From contig VLTH01000001.1 of the NCBI GenBank assembly GCA_008125075.1, positions 1,028,671-1,092,670 of the forward strand: a DNA stretch of 64,000 nucleotides, given 5' to 3'. Below the pieces are notes generated by a model. It worked only from the letters and a program-made list of their open reading frames with translations. It made no database searches and was not told the DNA's origin. A program made the translations under genes and the position numbers. Shown here piece after piece: positions 1-10,042 of this stretch; positions within the stretch are counted from its first letter, which is position 1; every line of letters starts with the position of its first letter. The DNA comes from Acetivibrio alkalicellulosi (GTDB lineage: Bacteria; Bacillota; Clostridia; Acetivibrionales; Acetivibrionaceae).

Positions 1-1943
1 TAAGTTTTGCTATCAAGCTCAATTATATCACCTTTTTTGCATCTTTCAACACTAATATTTTTATTATGTGCTATTTCAAGAAGATCTTCAAGTCCATCCA
101 TAAAATAAATATCGGGTATCACAAAGTGTGAAACATTAAAACTTTCAAGGACAGGTTTAAGCCCCTGAACATGATCATTATGTCCATGGGTTGCTACAAC
201 AATATCTATATTTGATACTCCATAATCTAAAAGAAATGGTATTACTACAGTGTCTCCAATATTTGATTCTGAAATATAACTTGAATAACCTCCACCATCA
301 ATCAAAATTGTTTTTCCTGTAACTGTTCTAACAAAAGCACAATCTCCTTGACCCACATCTAAAAAAACCACCTCTAGTCCCTTTGGAATAAAATTATTTG
401 TAATTATAATAATAAAACAAATTACACCTATCACCACATAATGCTTAAACACAAGAATGGCTTTATATGTAGGCTTATACCATAAAAAATAAAAAATCAA
501 CACATAGTATAAAATAATATTACTAATCATTGGTGTTGTTATTCTTACAACTGCAAAAGGAAGATTAGATGTGATGCTAGATACAAAAAGCACAAAACTA
601 AGTAGAGTGTTGCTAATTAAGCCTATTATTTGAGATAAAAATATGTGTACTTCACCTAAAACAGCCATCATAAATCCTAGTATTGTTATAATTCCTACCA
701 CAGGAGCCACCAAAACATTTGAAATAATTGATACTACGGATACTTCATTAAAATAATAGGCAACAATAGGCAGTACTCCCAATTGAGCTGATAGAGTTAG
801 GGAAACAATGTTTGTCAATGACTGGGGTAATATATTAAAACTAAGGATTTTCTTTAGATTTGTATAAAACAGGACAATTGAAATTGTTGCAGCAAAAGAA
901 AGCTGAAATCCAATATTAAAAAGAGTTGCTGGATTATATAAAAGAATTAGAAATGATGCTAATGCAATGCTATTTAAAGAATCTGGCTCTCTTTTTATAA
1001 TCTGTCCTATCAAAACTATACATGCCATTATAACTGCTCTTACAACAGACGGACCAAAACCTGTTACAACAGTATACATAACAAGTATTATTATGATAAA
1101 AATATTTGCCAAGTTTCTTTTAATTCTTATCTTTTTAAAAAAAATCACCAGTCCCAAAATAATAAATCCCACATGGGTTCCTGAAACAACAATTAAATGA
1201 GCCAGACCAGCTCCTCTGAATATTTTTTCAACATCCCCCTCTAAGCCTTCCTTATACCCTAAAAGTATGGCATTTAATAAAGACGCCTGTCTCTCTGGTA
1301 AACTTAAGTTTATATTCTCTAACACTCTATTTCTTATAGATAGTCCATATTTTACAATGAAAATACCTTTATATTCATTACCTACCCGTATATTATTTTG
1401 TGTAGCAAAAATTGTTGCAGATATGCCTGATTGATTCAAATACTTTCTAAAATCAAATCCACCAGGATTTCTTCTTCCACCTGGTAATCTTAATCTTCCT
1501 AATACAACTACTTCTCTTCCATACTCTAATAGTTCCATATCACTGTTATTTATAGTAGAAAACTGTATCCTGCCTTCTATTTCATTCCAGTCTCCTTTTA
1601 AAAGTCTTACTTTTTCAGTTTTTAAAACATATGTAATTCTAGAGTTTTTAATTTGAGGATCGGAAATTATATAACCCTTTATCTCAACTTCTTTATCAGA
1701 AAACTCGATAAATTTATTAATATTTTTATTATATACAAATAGATAGTTAGAAGCACCAATTAAGAAAAATAATATCGTCCATAGCATAACAAAACTTTTT
1801 TGCTTTCTAATATCAAAAACAACCAATACTATTAATACAAGTGTAATAAAAGACAAACCTATAAATAAATAGGATTGAGTAAAGTGAGCAATCAATATAC
1901 CACATATTAGAGAGATAGAAAACAAAAGAAGAGGTCTTTTCAT
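1..1943 (-). CDS. comEC: ComEC/Rec2 competence DNA channel protein, C-terminus cut by window edge
   Basis: Inner-membrane channel for uptake of single-stranded transforming DNA. About 647 codons are present from ATG at 1941-1943, and the frame is still open at base 1. The N-terminal part has hydrophobic helices and then the soluble DUF4131/OB-like domain with the family signature PGGRRNPGGFDFRKYL (about 1440-1500). A long multi-helix competence domain follows (about 500-1350). The C-terminal metallo-beta-lactamase-like domain starts near base 350, with DVGQGD and the metal-binding THGHNDH at about 180-205. Full ComEC is usually 700-800 residues, so only the last part of the beta-lactamase domain is missing. 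The gene is not in the supplied list of closed frames because it has no stop here. I am confident of the family; competence in this organism is inference. Confidence 0.93.
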   Translation of the reverse strand, partial: MKRPLLLFSISLICGILIAHFTQSYLFIGLSFITLVLIVLVVFDIRKQKSFVMLWTILFFLIGASNYLFVYNKNINKFIEFSDKEVEIKGYIISDPQIKNSRITYVLKTEKVRLLKGDWNEIEGRIQFSTINNSDMELLEYGREVVVLGRLRLPGGRRNPGGFDFRKYLNQSGISATIFATQNNIRVGNEYKGIFIVKYGLSIRNRVLENINLSLPERQASLLNAILLGYKEGLEGDVEKIFRGAGLAHLIVVSGTHVGFIILGLVIFFKKIRIKRNLANIFIIIILVMYTVVTGFGPSVVRAVIMACIVLIGQIIKREPDSLNSIALASFLILLYNPATLFNIGFQLSFAATISIVLFYTNLKKILSFNILPQSLTNIVSLTLSAQLGVLPIVAYYFNEVSVVSIISNVLVAPVVGIITILGFMMAVLGEVHIFLSQIIGLISNTLLSFVLFVSSITSNLPFAVVRITTPMISNIILYYVLIFYFLWYKPTYKAILVFKHYVVIGVICFIIIITNNFIPKGLEVVFLDVGQGDCAFVRTVTGKTILIDGGGYSSYISESNIGDTVVIPFLLDYGVSNIDIVVATHGHNDHVQGLKPVLESFNVSHFVIPDIYFMDGLEDLLEIAHNKNISVERCKKGDIIELDSKT

Positions 1944-2068
1944 AAAACACCTCACAGAGTAAACTTAAAGACTTCTAAGAAAATCTCGGGGTATCGAGCC
2001 CCTTCGTTTATAAGTCTTTATATTTGCTCTAAGACTTATAATAGGGACTCTTCACCACCTGAAAATCA

Positions 2069-2289
2069 CTAATATTTTAGACATTCCTTGGAATGCTAAA
2101 ACATAAATTCCACTACTATTTCACTTTAGACCTTATTTGATGCCAAATAGGTCACGTGAAAAGTGGAACTAATATTTTAGACATTCCTTGGAATGCTAAA
2201 ACATAAATTCCACTACTATTTCACTTTAGACCTTATTTGATGCCAAATAGGTCACGTGAAAAGTGGAACTAATATTTTAGACATTCCTT
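2069..2289. repeat. Perfect 100-bp tandem repeat, 2.2 copies (repeat family A)
   Basis: Unit 1 is 2069-2168 and unit 2 is 2169-2268; they are identical. A third copy is cut after 21 bases, next to the stop codon of the NlpC/P60 gene. Each unit can fold into a long hairpin: TTCCACT and TTTCAC on one side pair with GTGAAA and AGTGGAA on the other, and the tip is GACCTTATTTG / CAAATAGGTC. A small CATTCC/GGAATG hairpin follows. A diverged inverted copy lies at 11135-11214, so this is a dispersed element that was locally duplicated. A separate small GGGG/CCCC hairpin (1988-2002) lies between it and comEC. Confidence 0.9.
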
Positions 2290-3229
2290 AATCTAAGATT
2301 CTTCTTGCTGTCATATAAGTTCTTTGATAAAATCCACTTGTTATATCACTAATTACTACACTTCTTGAATTGTTTCCTGAAGAAGCATGTATAAAATTGC
2401 CACCACCTATATATATACCTGAATGATTTATATAGCTTGCATTTCCTCTGGTATCAAAAAACACTAGATCGCCTGGCAGTAAGTCTTCCTTTGCAATCCA
2501 TTTTCCTTGTGTCGCCTGACTTGATGCAACACGTTCTAGCCTAATATCAAAATTATTAAATACATACCAAACAAAACCAGAGCAATCAAATCCACTTGGA
2601 CTGCTGCCACCATAAACATACCTAACACCTAAAAAGTTTTTAGAATATTCAACTAATTGTTTGCGTATTTCGATAGAACTAAACTCTATATTATTAGAAG
2701 ATGAACCTCCACCCCTTGTAGCTAATTGGGGCATGTCCGGAATAATTGAAACATATGAACTGTGAACCCATCCTGTTGAACCTGTAGATGTAATTATTTT
2801 ATACCAACTATCATCCTGCCCTTTAATTTCAACTCTTTCATTGCTGTTCAAACTGCCGATTATCTTAAAGTTTGTACCTGCTCCTTCTCTGACATTTAAA
2901 GTTGATGCTGTTACTCTACCTATCTGATCAAGATTTTCTACTGATTGATTTACTGCTATTGATGTTTCTTCTACTAATTCAAATCCTCTATTCATACCAC
3001 TATAAACAGAATCATACCAGCCATTTGAACTACTTAGCACGCCTATTCTGTTGCTTATTGGCATTTGGTCAAAAATTTGAGTGAGTATCACAGGATCTTG
3101 CTGCGCATTTAAAACGTTTGCCGTTGTTATGACATCTCTCTTGCCATCTGCATTAGATATGTTTGTCGTCGTAGAAAGTAAACAAATGAAAGCAGATATG
3201 TACAGCATAACTCTTTTAAACTTTAACAT
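2288..3229 (-). CDS. Exported SH3b-NlpC/P60 cell-wall peptidase
   Basis: Secreted or wall-associated gamma-D-glutamyl endopeptidase-type hydrolase of 313 residues. Residues 1-27 form a signal peptide (basic start, hydrophobic core, cut near ISNADG). A bacterial SH3b domain spans about 103-162 (STLNVREGAG, GWVHSSYV). A Gly/Ser linker follows, then NlpC/P60 at about 187-313 with the catalytic Cys216 in GFDCSGF, His269 in NHSGIYIG and the third polar residue His281. All catalytic residues are intact. ATG at 3227-3229 follows GGAGGA at a spacing of 7. Residues 28-100 are not assigned. The gene end touches the family A tandem repeat. The role in peptidoglycan turnover is inferred from the family. 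Confidence 0.93.
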   Translation of the reverse strand: MLKFKRVMLYISAFICLLSTTTNISNADGKRDVITTANVLNAQQDPVILTQIFDQMPISNRIGVLSSSNGWYDSVYSGMNRGFELVEETSIAVNQSVENLDQIGRVTASTLNVREGAGTNFKIIGSLNSNERVEIKGQDDSWYKIITSTGSTGWVHSSYVSIIPDMPQLATRGGGSSSNNIEFSSIEIRKQLVEYSKNFLGVRYVYGGSSPSGFDCSGFVWYVFNNFDIRLERVASSQATQGKWIAKEDLLPGDLVFFDTRGNASYINHSGIYIGGGNFIHASSGNNSRSVVISDITSGFYQRTYMTARRILD

Positions 3230-3550
3230 GAATAGTCCTCCTACTTCTTTTGTACCTGATAGAATCTTTAGTAATAATACTAACGAAAAAATAATTCATG
3301 AATGCCTAATTGGTGCTTTATGTAAAAACAACTATGCAAAAATTACTTTTTCATAAATTCAATTCAAAAATATTATAACCTTCATATTTTTCTTTGTCAA
3401 ATTTCACTTTTTAGAAAAGTAGTAACTTTCCCTATGATTACATCAATTGTAAAGTTATTTATACTACCCTATATAATTTATCGGCTATTTTAATATTTAT
3501 ATAAACAGTTTTTTTATCTGTTTATAATAGTTTGTTCCAGCAGAATTTAC

Positions 3551-3593
3551 TGGGTATATGTAACAAAAGTGAAGAAAAATAACGCGCGCTCCA
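3551..3593 (+). repeat. Dispersed hairpin repeat, family C copy 1
   Basis: This sits in the otherwise gene-free 3230-3616. It shares the core GGGTATATGTAACAAAAGTG followed by GAAGAAAAA with copies at 10043, 33057 and 57176 (and weakly 19598). The best copies can pair GGGTGCAT-like left arms with ATGCACCC-like right arms; here the right arm has changed to ACGCGCGCTCC. All copies read the same way on the + strand. I see no other gene or RNA in this gap. Confidence 0.6.
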
Positions 3594-3616
3594 ACTTATT
3601 AAGTCCATTACAACTT

Positions 3617-4147
3617 CTACTGGGATATATACTTACACATAACAATTGGATTAAAGGGTTTTTCACTAAGCTCTAGAAAACTATTTAGACTTTCCATTTC
3701 TTCAAAACCCTGCTTATGCCAAAATTTTATGGCCTTAATATTATCTTTAGCAACTGCCAGACACACACTTTTAATATTTTTATTTGATTTAAAGTGATTA
3801 ATTAATAAATTAACAGCTTTCTGTCCATAACCCTTTCTTTGAAATCCAGATTCTATTATAACTAATCGAATCCATAGAGTTCTTTTATCTAAATTTATAT
3901 ACTTGCCTTTTAAAACTCCAATCATTTTGTACAAATTACAACTGTAAATTCCTACAAAAAATTCATCTAGACATAGTATACTTTCATTATACTTTCTAAC
4001 AAGATGGTTAAATGATATAGGATAGTCAACACCTGTAGCATATTTATACTCTTCATAATTGTTATACCATTTGTATATGTACTTAAGCTCATTAAGTTTT
4101 ATATCTTTCAAGAATATATCATCACCCTGTATGTTTAAAGAAAGCAT
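3617..4147 (-). CDS. GNAT family N-acetyltransferase
   Basis: Protein of 176 residues with a GNAT fold. Motif A is visible as LVIIESGFQRKGYGQKAV (about 94-112), where QRKGYG is the acetyl-CoA pyrophosphate loop. Motif B follows as CLAVAKDNIKAIKFWHKQGF (about 128-148). It probably acetylates a small molecule or protein N-terminus in the cytoplasm; the substrate cannot be told. AAGGAGA precedes the ATG. It stands alone between the NlpC/P60 gene and the thiamin operon. Confidence 0.85.
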   Translation of the reverse strand: MLSLNIQGDDIFLKDIKLNELKYIYKWYNNYEEYKYATGVDYPISFNHLVRKYNESILCLDEFFVGIYSCNLYKMIGVLKGKYINLDKRTLWIRLVIIESGFQRKGYGQKAVNLLINHFKSNKNIKSVCLAVAKDNIKAIKFWHKQGFEEMESLNSFLELSEKPFNPIVMCKYISQ

Positions 4148-4381
4148 AAAAAAATCTCCTTTTGTTACTTATGGGACATATTGGTTTTACGTGTAGATAG
4201 AAGTTATCATGATAATTCTTATCACAATCTTTTTACATCATTATGACTAAAAACCCTTAGCTATTTTTTATGATTTTTGTTCATTATGCCAATTAACAAA
4301 TAATGATTTTTAGTATATACTATATATAGTACAGAGAACTTTTAAGTACTTTTTCCTCTATACATTTATTATATGATATAT

Positions 4382-4407
4382 ACTGCAGGCACTAACTGCA
4401 GTTTTTT
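4382..4407 (+). terminator. Orphan plus-strand intrinsic terminator-like hairpin
   Basis: ACTGCAG and CTGCAGT form a perfect 7-bp stem with a 7-base loop, followed by TTTTTT on the + strand. No plus-strand gene lies upstream within 4 kb, so if real it would end an unannotated short transcript from about 4150-4380. The rest of 4148-4597 holds only a weak CAGTATTCA/TGAATACTG stem just past thiC (about 4535-4580). Confidence 0.4.
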
Positions 4408-4597
4408 ATTGGGCATTTATAACCACCAATAATTCCCTCTTTTTCTGATCTAAAATCTATTCCCTCTTAATATAAAAACATGTTTTCAAACTTTTTTGCT
4501 TTAACTTGGATATATAAAACTTGTAAGATAATCCAGTATTCAAAATATAACAAGCTTTTAAATATTCTGAATACTGAATTCTTGAAAATTTGCCGAT

Positions 4598-5896
4598 CTA
4601 CAATATACTAATACTTTCTCCCTTAAGGACCTTATTTGTATTTCTAACAGCACACATTTTACCACACATAGTACAAGTATCTTCATCCTCTGGCATTGAA
4701 CTTTCTCTATATTTTCTTGGTTTTTCACTATCAATGGCAAGGTCAAACATCTTATTCCAATCAAGATTTTTTCTTGCCTCACTCATTTCATAATCCCATT
4801 CTCTGGCTCCTTTAATGCCTTTTGCAATATCTGCAGCATGAGCAGCAATTTTTGAAGCAATTATTCCCTCTTTCATATCATCTAAATCAGGAAGTCTTAA
4901 GTGTTCTGCTGGTGTCACATAACATAAAAAATCTGCTCCATTTGCTGCTGCAATAGCACCTCCTATTGCACTTGTAATATGGTCATATCCTGGTGCAACA
5001 TCTGTTACAATTGGCCCTAAAACATAAAATGGTGCCCCATGGCAAAGTCTTTTTTCTAATACCATGTTTGCAGCAATTTCATTTATAGCCATATGTCCAG
5101 GACCTTCAATCATAACCTGTACATTCTTCTCCCATGCCTTTTTTGTCAATTCACCCAATACAATAAGCTCTTCTATTTGAGACGCATCTGTAGAATCGTT
5201 TATACTTCCAGGTCTTAATGCATCTCCTAAGCTAATAGCAACATCGTATTTTGCAAGTATTTCCAACACCTCATTGTAGTACTCATAAAACGGATTTTCA
5301 TTTCCTGTAAGCTCCATCCATGCAAACATAAGGGATCCACCTCTTGATACAATGTTTGTAAGCCTTTTGTTTTCTTTGAATCGTCTTGCTGTCTCTTTGT
5401 TTATACCTGCATGTATAGTCATGAAATCAACACCATCATCTGCATGCTTTTCAACTACATCTAAAAATTCTTTTGCAGTTATATCTTTTAATTCCTTATC
5501 ATAAAAGCCCACTGCATCATATACAGGAACTGTTCCAATCATAGCTGGAGAAACATTTACAAGCTGTCTTCTAAATTCCTGAGTTTTTCCATATGAGCTA
5601 AGATCCATAATTGCCTCTACTTTTAATTCTATTGCCTTTTTTACCTTACTCATTTCAATATCGAAGTCACAACAGTCTTTAGATATTCCCAGATTAACAT
5701 TTATTTTTGTCCTTAGACCTTCACCAATACCTTCAGCATCTAAGCTTTTATGGTTTTTATTTGCAGGTATTATTACTTTCCCCTCTGCAATAAGCCCCAT
5801 TATTTCCTGCTCGCTTTTTCTTTCTTTTTTAGCAACAATTTTCATTTCATCAGTTATAATACCTTTTCTAGCAGCATCCATTTGAGTTGTATACAT
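4598..5896 (-). CDS. thiC: Phosphomethylpyrimidine synthase ThiC
   Basis: Radical SAM enzyme that rearranges AIR (5-aminoimidazole ribotide) to HMP-P, the pyrimidine half of thiamin. Its 432 residues match the short bacterial ThiC. Conserved stretches include [10 protein letters not shown]-type, [15 protein letters not shown] and IEGPGHM. The C-terminal iron-sulfur motif is CTMCGKMC (CX2CX4C), about 412-419. ATG at 5896 sits right after the thiE stop (5898) with AAGGGG upstream, so it is translationally coupled as the last gene of the operon. Expression should follow the TPP riboswitch at 9891-9980. Confidence 0.98.
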   Translation of the reverse strand: MYTTQMDAARKGIITDEMKIVAKKERKSEQEIMGLIAEGKVIIPANKNHKSLDAEGIGEGLRTKINVNLGISKDCCDFDIEMSKVKKAIELKVEAIMDLSSYGKTQEFRRQLVNVSPAMIGTVPVYDAVGFYDKELKDITAKEFLDVVEKHADDGVDFMTIHAGINKETARRFKENKRLTNIVSRGGSLMFAWMELTGNENPFYEYYNEVLEILAKYDVAISLGDALRPGSINDSTDASQIEELIVLGELTKKAWEKNVQVMIEGPGHMAINEIAANMVLEKRLCHGAPFYVLGPIVTDVAPGYDHITSAIGGAIAAANGADFLCYVTPAEHLRLPDLDDMKEGIIASKIAAHAADIAKGIKGAREWDYEMSEARKNLDWNKMFDLAIDSEKPRKYRESSMPEDEDTCTMCGKMCAVRNTNKVLKGESISIL

Positions 5897-5897
5897 T

Positions 5898-6950
5898 TTA
5901 TAAAACCCCTTTCGAAATACTTATTTTTACTTTTTCAATTTTTCCTTCAATATCATCTGCACCAACAATCTCCGTCACCATTGCAACACACTTAGCTCCC
6001 TTAGATAAAACTTCACTTAAATTATGCTCTTTTATACCTCCTATAGCAACGTAAGGTAAATCAATGTTCTTGACTACATACTCTAAGTACTCAAGCCCTA
6101 CTGGATCACAAACATCTTTTTTAGTATAAGTTTTATATATAGGCCCCACTCCGATATAATCAACTCCCTGAGATAAAGCGGCTTGAGCCTGTTTTGGTGA
6201 ATGTGTTGAAAGTCCTATAATCATATCTTCTCCTACAAGCTCTCTCACCTTTTCAACAGGCAAATCATCCTGACCTAAATGAACTCCATCGGCTTTAACC
6301 ATCATGGCAATATCAATATGATCATTTAATATAAATATCACATCTGATTCTTTTGTCATCTCTCTTAACTTCACACATTCTTTATACTTTTCAATGTGGC
6401 TTTTATATTTTTCTCTATACTGTATTATTTTAGCACCCGAATTTATCATCTTTTCAACAACTTCAATATTACTTCGTCCATTTGAAAACTCATGTGCCGT
6501 AATACAATATAGCCCTTTTAAATCTATTATTTTTCTTTTAGGCATCTCAAGTTTAAAAAATTCTTTTTCTAATTGATATACTGAAAATCTAAAGTCCTCA
6601 TAACTTTTAGAAAGTTGGTACAAATTCAAAACCTTTAAATTTTCTTCAATAGCCCTCAGTGCTTCCTGAAGCCTTTTGAAATTTGCAGTTATTAGTTCTA
6701 TCATTGATGTCTTAGAGTCAATTTTAAGCTCTTTTGAGACCTCTAAGCCAACATCCTTATGAGAATCTCTGCTGTCTAATAAAGAAGGAAGATGGCTCAT
6801 AACTTCCTTTCTTATTCCATGTCTTATTTCTTTTAATTTTCCACAAATATTTTTATCATTATAATAAAATCTGGCTAAGTCTTCTAAAACTCTTACGCCT
6901 TCAGAAGCTCTGTTTATATTGGCATCAATAATTCTGTATAGTTTATCCAT
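5898..6950 (-). CDS. thiE: Fused ThiD2-type domain and thiamine-phosphate synthase ThiE
   Basis: About 350 residues with two parts. Residues 1-130 ([19 protein letters not shown] ... [14 protein letters not shown]) match what I recall as the ThiD2 family, described as an HMP-phosphate kinase in thermophiles. Residues about 145-350 are ThiE, a TIM barrel joining HMP-PP and THZ-P. ThiE motifs are [36 protein letters not shown] and VAIGGI. No thiD lies in the operon, so the fusion would supply the missing kinase step. I chose ATG at 6950 (GGGAG 8 bases upstream) over an upstream TTG; it overlaps the thiF stop by 8 bases. Confidence 0.93.
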   Translation of the reverse strand: MDKLYRIIDANINRASEGVRVLEDLARFYYNDKNICGKLKEIRHGIRKEVMSHLPSLLDSRDSHKDVGLEVSKELKIDSKTSMIELITANFKRLQEALRAIEENLKVLNLYQLSKSYEDFRFSVYQLEKEFFKLEMPKRKIIDLKGLYCITAHEFSNGRSNIEVVEKMINSGAKIIQYREKYKSHIEKYKECVKLREMTKESDVIFILNDHIDIAMMVKADGVHLGQDDLPVEKVRELVGEDMIIGLSTHSPKQAQAALSQGVDYIGVGPIYKTYTKKDVCDPVGLEYLEYVVKNIDLPYVAIGGIKEHNLSEVLSKGAKCVAMVTEIVGADDIEGKIEKVKISISKGVL

Positions 6951-7575
6951 TTTTATCACTCCCTTCTCCCTCAAGAAAATAGGTTAATACAATATCTGCT
7001 TGCTTTGCAGCAGCAATATTAACTCTTGGTGATATGGGGGGCATATTCTCTCCTACCTCTGTAACAAAATCACCTACCATATAAAACTTATCATGAACTT
7101 TTCGTGTCTTTATACTGTCACTATTCCCCCACCCAGCAAGCCCAGATGCGCAGACAAGAAGCTTATCTGAGGACATAAAGTTTTCTACTATAAGTTTTTT
7201 ATATAAAACTTTATCAAATGCCTCGATTAAAACATCACAGTCGTCAAACAACGCTTTAATATTATCCTTAGTTACCTTATCACATATAGCTTCAATATCT
7301 ATATCCGGATTAATTCTCTTTAAATTTAATTTAAGAGCCTCAACTTTTGACATATTAATTTGATCTATAAAGAAAAATTGTCTGTCAAGATTTGAGGATT
7401 CCACTACATCAAAATCAACTATTTTAAACTTACTAAATCCACTTCTAACAAGATTAAAAGCACAATTAGATCCTAACCCACCAGCTCCTGCTATGCCTAT
7501 CTTTACTTTTTGAAGCCTTGCAAGATTTTCTTTTCCAATATATTTCACAAGACCCTTTTCAAAATTATTTAACAT
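6943..7575 (-). CDS. thiF: ThiF family 2 sulfur-carrier adenylyltransferase
   Basis: E1-like enzyme that adenylates the C-terminal Gly-Gly of ThiS before sulfur transfer. Its 210 residues fit the short ThiF family 2 rather than full MoeB-like proteins. The nucleotide-binding GAGGLGSN lies near the N-terminus, followed by DFDVVESSNLDRQ, the conserved Asp/Arg region of the family. It has no CXXC zinc pairs, as usual for this short type. The start ATG at 7575 follows GGTGG at a spacing of 5; an earlier ATG at 7587 has no ribosome binding site. Confidence 0.93.
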   Translation of the reverse strand: MLNNFEKGLVKYIGKENLARLQKVKIGIAGAGGLGSNCAFNLVRSGFSKFKIVDFDVVESSNLDRQFFFIDQINMSKVEALKLNLKRINPDIDIEAICDKVTKDNIKALFDDCDVLIEAFDKVLYKKLIVENFMSSDKLLVCASGLAGWGNSDSIKTRKVHDKFYMVGDFVTEVGENMPPISPRVNIAAAKQADIVLTYFLEGEGSDKNG

Positions 7576-7617
7576 ACTAACCACCATTTTAATTTTTTTA
7601 AAGCTTATGAATAAACT

Positions 7618-8721
7618 TTATATTGCCTGCCAATCTTTAAATACTGGTTGAAAACCCTTTTTATAAATTATATTTTTTATTTCGTCAACACTTCTTTGAT
7701 CGGATATATCAAACTGCCCCTCACTTTTTTCATCTAATGTGTGTCCTCCTACTTCAGTAGAAGATCCAGCAGACATTTTAGTAATACCAAGGCCTATAAG
7801 ATTGTCTCTTAATTCGGCTCGTTCTCTTGTAGATAATGTTATCCCTGTTCTTGGCATATAAAGTCTTAGTGCCAAAATAATCTGAACTAAATGCTTATCT
7901 TCCACATAAAATTCTGGTTGGAACTCTCCTTTGTGAGGTCTTATTCTAGGAAGTGAAATTCCTATTTCAGTATCTAAGTATTTATTTTGCAGATAATTAC
8001 CATGAAGCCCTGTAAAGAAACTTTCACGTCTCCAATGGTCAAGACCTAAAAGAGCTCCAATATTTACACTTCTCATTGATGCTTGGCATGCTCTTTCAGG
8101 TGCATCAAGCCTGTATCTGTAATTTCTCTTAGGTCCGCTCAAATGAAGGTTTTTGTATATATCTTCATTGTACACCTCTTGATATATGGTAAGCCCATCT
8201 ACTCCTGCCATAATCAACTCTTTGTACTCATGTTCATCAAGTGGATAAATCTCTATAGTTATTGATGTAAAATACTTCTTTAAAACTTGTATACACCTTG
8301 CTATGTAATCTACAGGGGTATGTTCTCTTGATTCTCCTGTCAAAATAAGTATATGTCTTAAGCCTGAGTCAGATATAATCTTAGCTTCCTTTTCAACCTC
8401 ATCCATCTCAAGTTTTTTTCTTGTAATTTTGTTTGTTACATTAAACCCACAGTATAAACATTGATTGATACAATAATTTGCAAGATAAAGTGGCGTATAT
8501 AAAAATATAACTTTTCCAAAATGTTGGATTGTAAGGTTCATTGATTTTCTTGCCATTATCTCTAAATAATTCTCTGCTTTGTGTGATAAAAGGGTTAAAA
8601 AATCAATTTCATTAAGCCTTTCTTTATTTATAGAATTTAAAACATCTTCATCAGTGATCTTATCAAAAAAACCTTTAAAGTCAAAATCTTTATACTTTAT
8701 GTACTTATCATAGTAACTCAT
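7618..8721 (-). CDS. thiH: 2-iminoacetate synthase ThiH
   Basis: Radical SAM enzyme that splits tyrosine to 2-iminoacetate (dehydroglycine), the anaerobic glycine-oxidase replacement in thiazole synthesis. It has 367 residues. The cluster motif CINQCLYC (CX3CX2C) is near residue 85. The C-terminal [11 protein letters not shown] region is typical of ThiH. Using ThiH rather than ThiO fits an anaerobe. ATG at 8721 follows AGGAGG at a spacing of 6; the ATG two codons upstream overlaps that site. Confidence 0.97.
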   Translation of the reverse strand: MSYYDKYIKYKDFDFKGFFDKITDEDVLNSINKERLNEIDFLTLLSHKAENYLEIMARKSMNLTIQHFGKVIFLYTPLYLANYCINQCLYCGFNVTNKITRKKLEMDEVEKEAKIISDSGLRHILILTGESREHTPVDYIARCIQVLKKYFTSITIEIYPLDEHEYKELIMAGVDGLTIYQEVYNEDIYKNLHLSGPKRNYRYRLDAPERACQASMRSVNIGALLGLDHWRRESFFTGLHGNYLQNKYLDTEIGISLPRIRPHKGEFQPEFYVEDKHLVQIILALRLYMPRTGITLSTRERAELRDNLIGLGITKMSAGSSTEVGGHTLDEKSEGQFDISDQRSVDEIKNIIYKKGFQPVFKDWQAI

Positions 8722-8740
8722 TATCATCCTCCTTTCCTAT

Positions 8741-8767
8741 TACTTTTCAGAATAGAACCTTTTTTTA
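8741..8767 (+). repeat. Fragment of repeat family B
   Basis: The thiH-thiG spacer contains TTTTCAGAATAGAACC plus a T-run, matching the hairpin right arm and box 1 of the fuller family B copies (for example 57762-57780). Only about 27 bases are present. Confidence 0.45.
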
Positions 8768-8768
8768 T

Positions 8769-9536
8769 TTAGGCTAAAAATCCTGTGAGGGGTGATGATG
8801 CCTCAGCATACTCTTTAACTGCTCCAGTACCTGACAAAAATGCTTTTCTTCCAGCCTTTACTGCCAGTGCAAATGCTTCTGCCATAGCTACCGGATCCTT
8901 TGCAGTTGCTATAGCTGTATTTACTAATACAGCTGCTGCTCCAAGTTCCATAGCCTCACATGCTTCTGAAGGTTTACCCAATCCTGCATCAACAATTATT
9001 GGCAATTCAATTTCATTAATTAGAATTTTAATCATTTCTCTTGTTTTAAGCCCCTTATTAGTTCCAATAGGTGCACCTAAAGGCATTACTGCTGCTGCTC
9101 CTGCATCAACTAATCTTTTTGCAGCCATAAGATCTGGACTCATATATGGCAACACTACAAAACCCTCTTTAGATAGTATATCAGTTGCCTTAATAGTTTC
9201 TTGATTATCAGGAAGAAGATACTTATTGTCTGAAATAACTTCTATCTTAATCAAATTACCACATCCTGATGCCCTTGCAAGCCTGGCAATTCTAACAGCT
9301 TCCTCTGCATTTCTTGCCCCTGATGTATTTGGCAATAAAATACAGTTTTGTGGAATATAATTTAACATGTTTTCATCTTCAGAATCAAAATCAATTCTCC
9401 TTAATGCTACTGTGACAATCTGGGCACCTGAGCCCATTATAACATCAGGTATTATACTATTTGAAGGAAACTTACCTGTTCCTACAAGCAATCTGCTATT
9501 AATTTCTCTTCCTCCAATCACCAATTTATCATACAT
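8769..9536 (-). CDS. thiG: Thiazole synthase ThiG
   Basis: TIM-barrel enzyme that forms thiazole phosphate from DXP, ThiS-thiocarboxylate and dehydroglycine. It has 255 residues. Recognisable stretches are LLVGTGKF near the N-terminus, [52 protein letters not shown] and LVNTAIA. The catalytic lysine is expected in the GxIKIE-type stretch (LIKIEVI). ATG at 9536 follows GGAGGTG at a spacing of 6 and overlaps the end of thiS. An upstream TTG (9554) lies within that ribosome binding site and is rejected. Confidence 0.97.
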   Translation of the reverse strand: MYDKLVIGGREINSRLLVGTGKFPSNSIIPDVIMGSGAQIVTVALRRIDFDSEDENMLNYIPQNCILLPNTSGARNAEEAVRIARLARASGCGNLIKIEVISDNKYLLPDNQETIKATDILSKEGFVVLPYMSPDLMAAKRLVDAGAAAVMPLGAPIGTNKGLKTREMIKILINEIELPIIVDAGLGKPSEACEAMELGAAAVLVNTAIATAKDPVAMAEAFALAVKAGRKAFLSGTGAVKEYAEASSPLTGFLA

Positions 9537-9537
9537 A

Positions 9538-9738
9538 TCATCCACCTCCAACAAATCTTAAGACTTCTAGATTGTCCCCTTCTTTTAATATGGTTTTATC
9601 CCAATGTTCTTTACTTAGAACCTGATGATTGTACTCAACTACTATTCTTTCAGGCTCAAGCCCTTTTTGTTCAATGAGCTCAATTAAAGATAAACCTTCA
9701 TCAATATCTGTCTTTTTCCCATTTAATGATATTTCCAA
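9538..9738 (-). CDS. thiS: Sulfur carrier protein ThiS
   Basis: Small ubiquitin-fold protein (66 residues) that carries sulfur as a C-terminal thiocarboxylate. It ends in VGGG, which supplies the required terminal Gly-Gly. I place the start at TTG 9738, six bases after GGGAGGA; the longer frame from 9771 adds residues the family does not have. It is the first gene of the thi operon, directly behind the riboswitch. Confidence 0.95.
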   Translation of the reverse strand: MEISLNGKKTDIDEGLSLIELIEQKGLEPERIVVEYNHQVLSKEHWDKTILKEGDNLEVLRFVGGG

Positions 9739-9843
9739 AATTATTCCTCCCTTTCCTCTTGTGTCTTTCACTTTGTTCTAAGGATTTAAAATAAAAGCTT
9801 GGGTCATCCTTTAAGTCTTTGACTTAAGTATAATAATTCAAGT

Positions 9844-9871
9844 AAAAAAGCTTACCCTTTGCAGGTAAGCT
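9844..9871 (-). terminator. Riboswitch-controlled intrinsic terminator
   Basis: On the minus strand AGCTTACC and GGGTAAGCT form a strong stem with a short loop and then TTTTT. It lies between the TPP aptamer and thiS, so it is the likely expression platform: TPP binding would favour this terminator and stop thi transcription. Confidence 0.88.
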
Positions 9872-9890
9872 CTAATCACAAAAATATAAT

Positions 9891-9980
9891 TAACATGCTT
9901 CCCTACGGCGGTACTATCCGCGTCAGGTTCAAAGGGTTAAGAGTTGTACTCTTTCTCAGCCATAAAGGCACCCCTAGCTT
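9891..9980 (-). promoter_or_regulatory. TPP riboswitch (THI element)
   Basis: Reading the minus strand, the conserved blocks appear in order: GGGGTGC, then GGCTGAGA (the pyrimidine-sensor bulge), ACCCTTTGAACCTGA, GGATAGTACCG, and CGTAGGGAA. These are the hallmark THI-box sequences. It sits 150-240 bases upstream of thiS with a terminator in between and the whole thi operon downstream, which fits feedback control by thiamin pyrophosphate. Confidence 0.98.
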
Positions 9981-10042
9981 AAATATTTACTTGTCATTTA
10001 AATTATATATTATTACTATTAGGTTGTAAACAAATAGTTTTA

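Noticed and set aside
6951-6974. Upstream TTG start for thiE (adds 8 residues)
   Set aside because: The TTG and following codons contain the ribosome binding site for the ATG at 6950, which matches the family N-terminus.
8785-9204. 139-codon plus-strand frame opposite thiG
   Set aside because: Composition is that of an antisense shadow (Ala/Ser/Ile-rich); thiG on the minus strand is certain.
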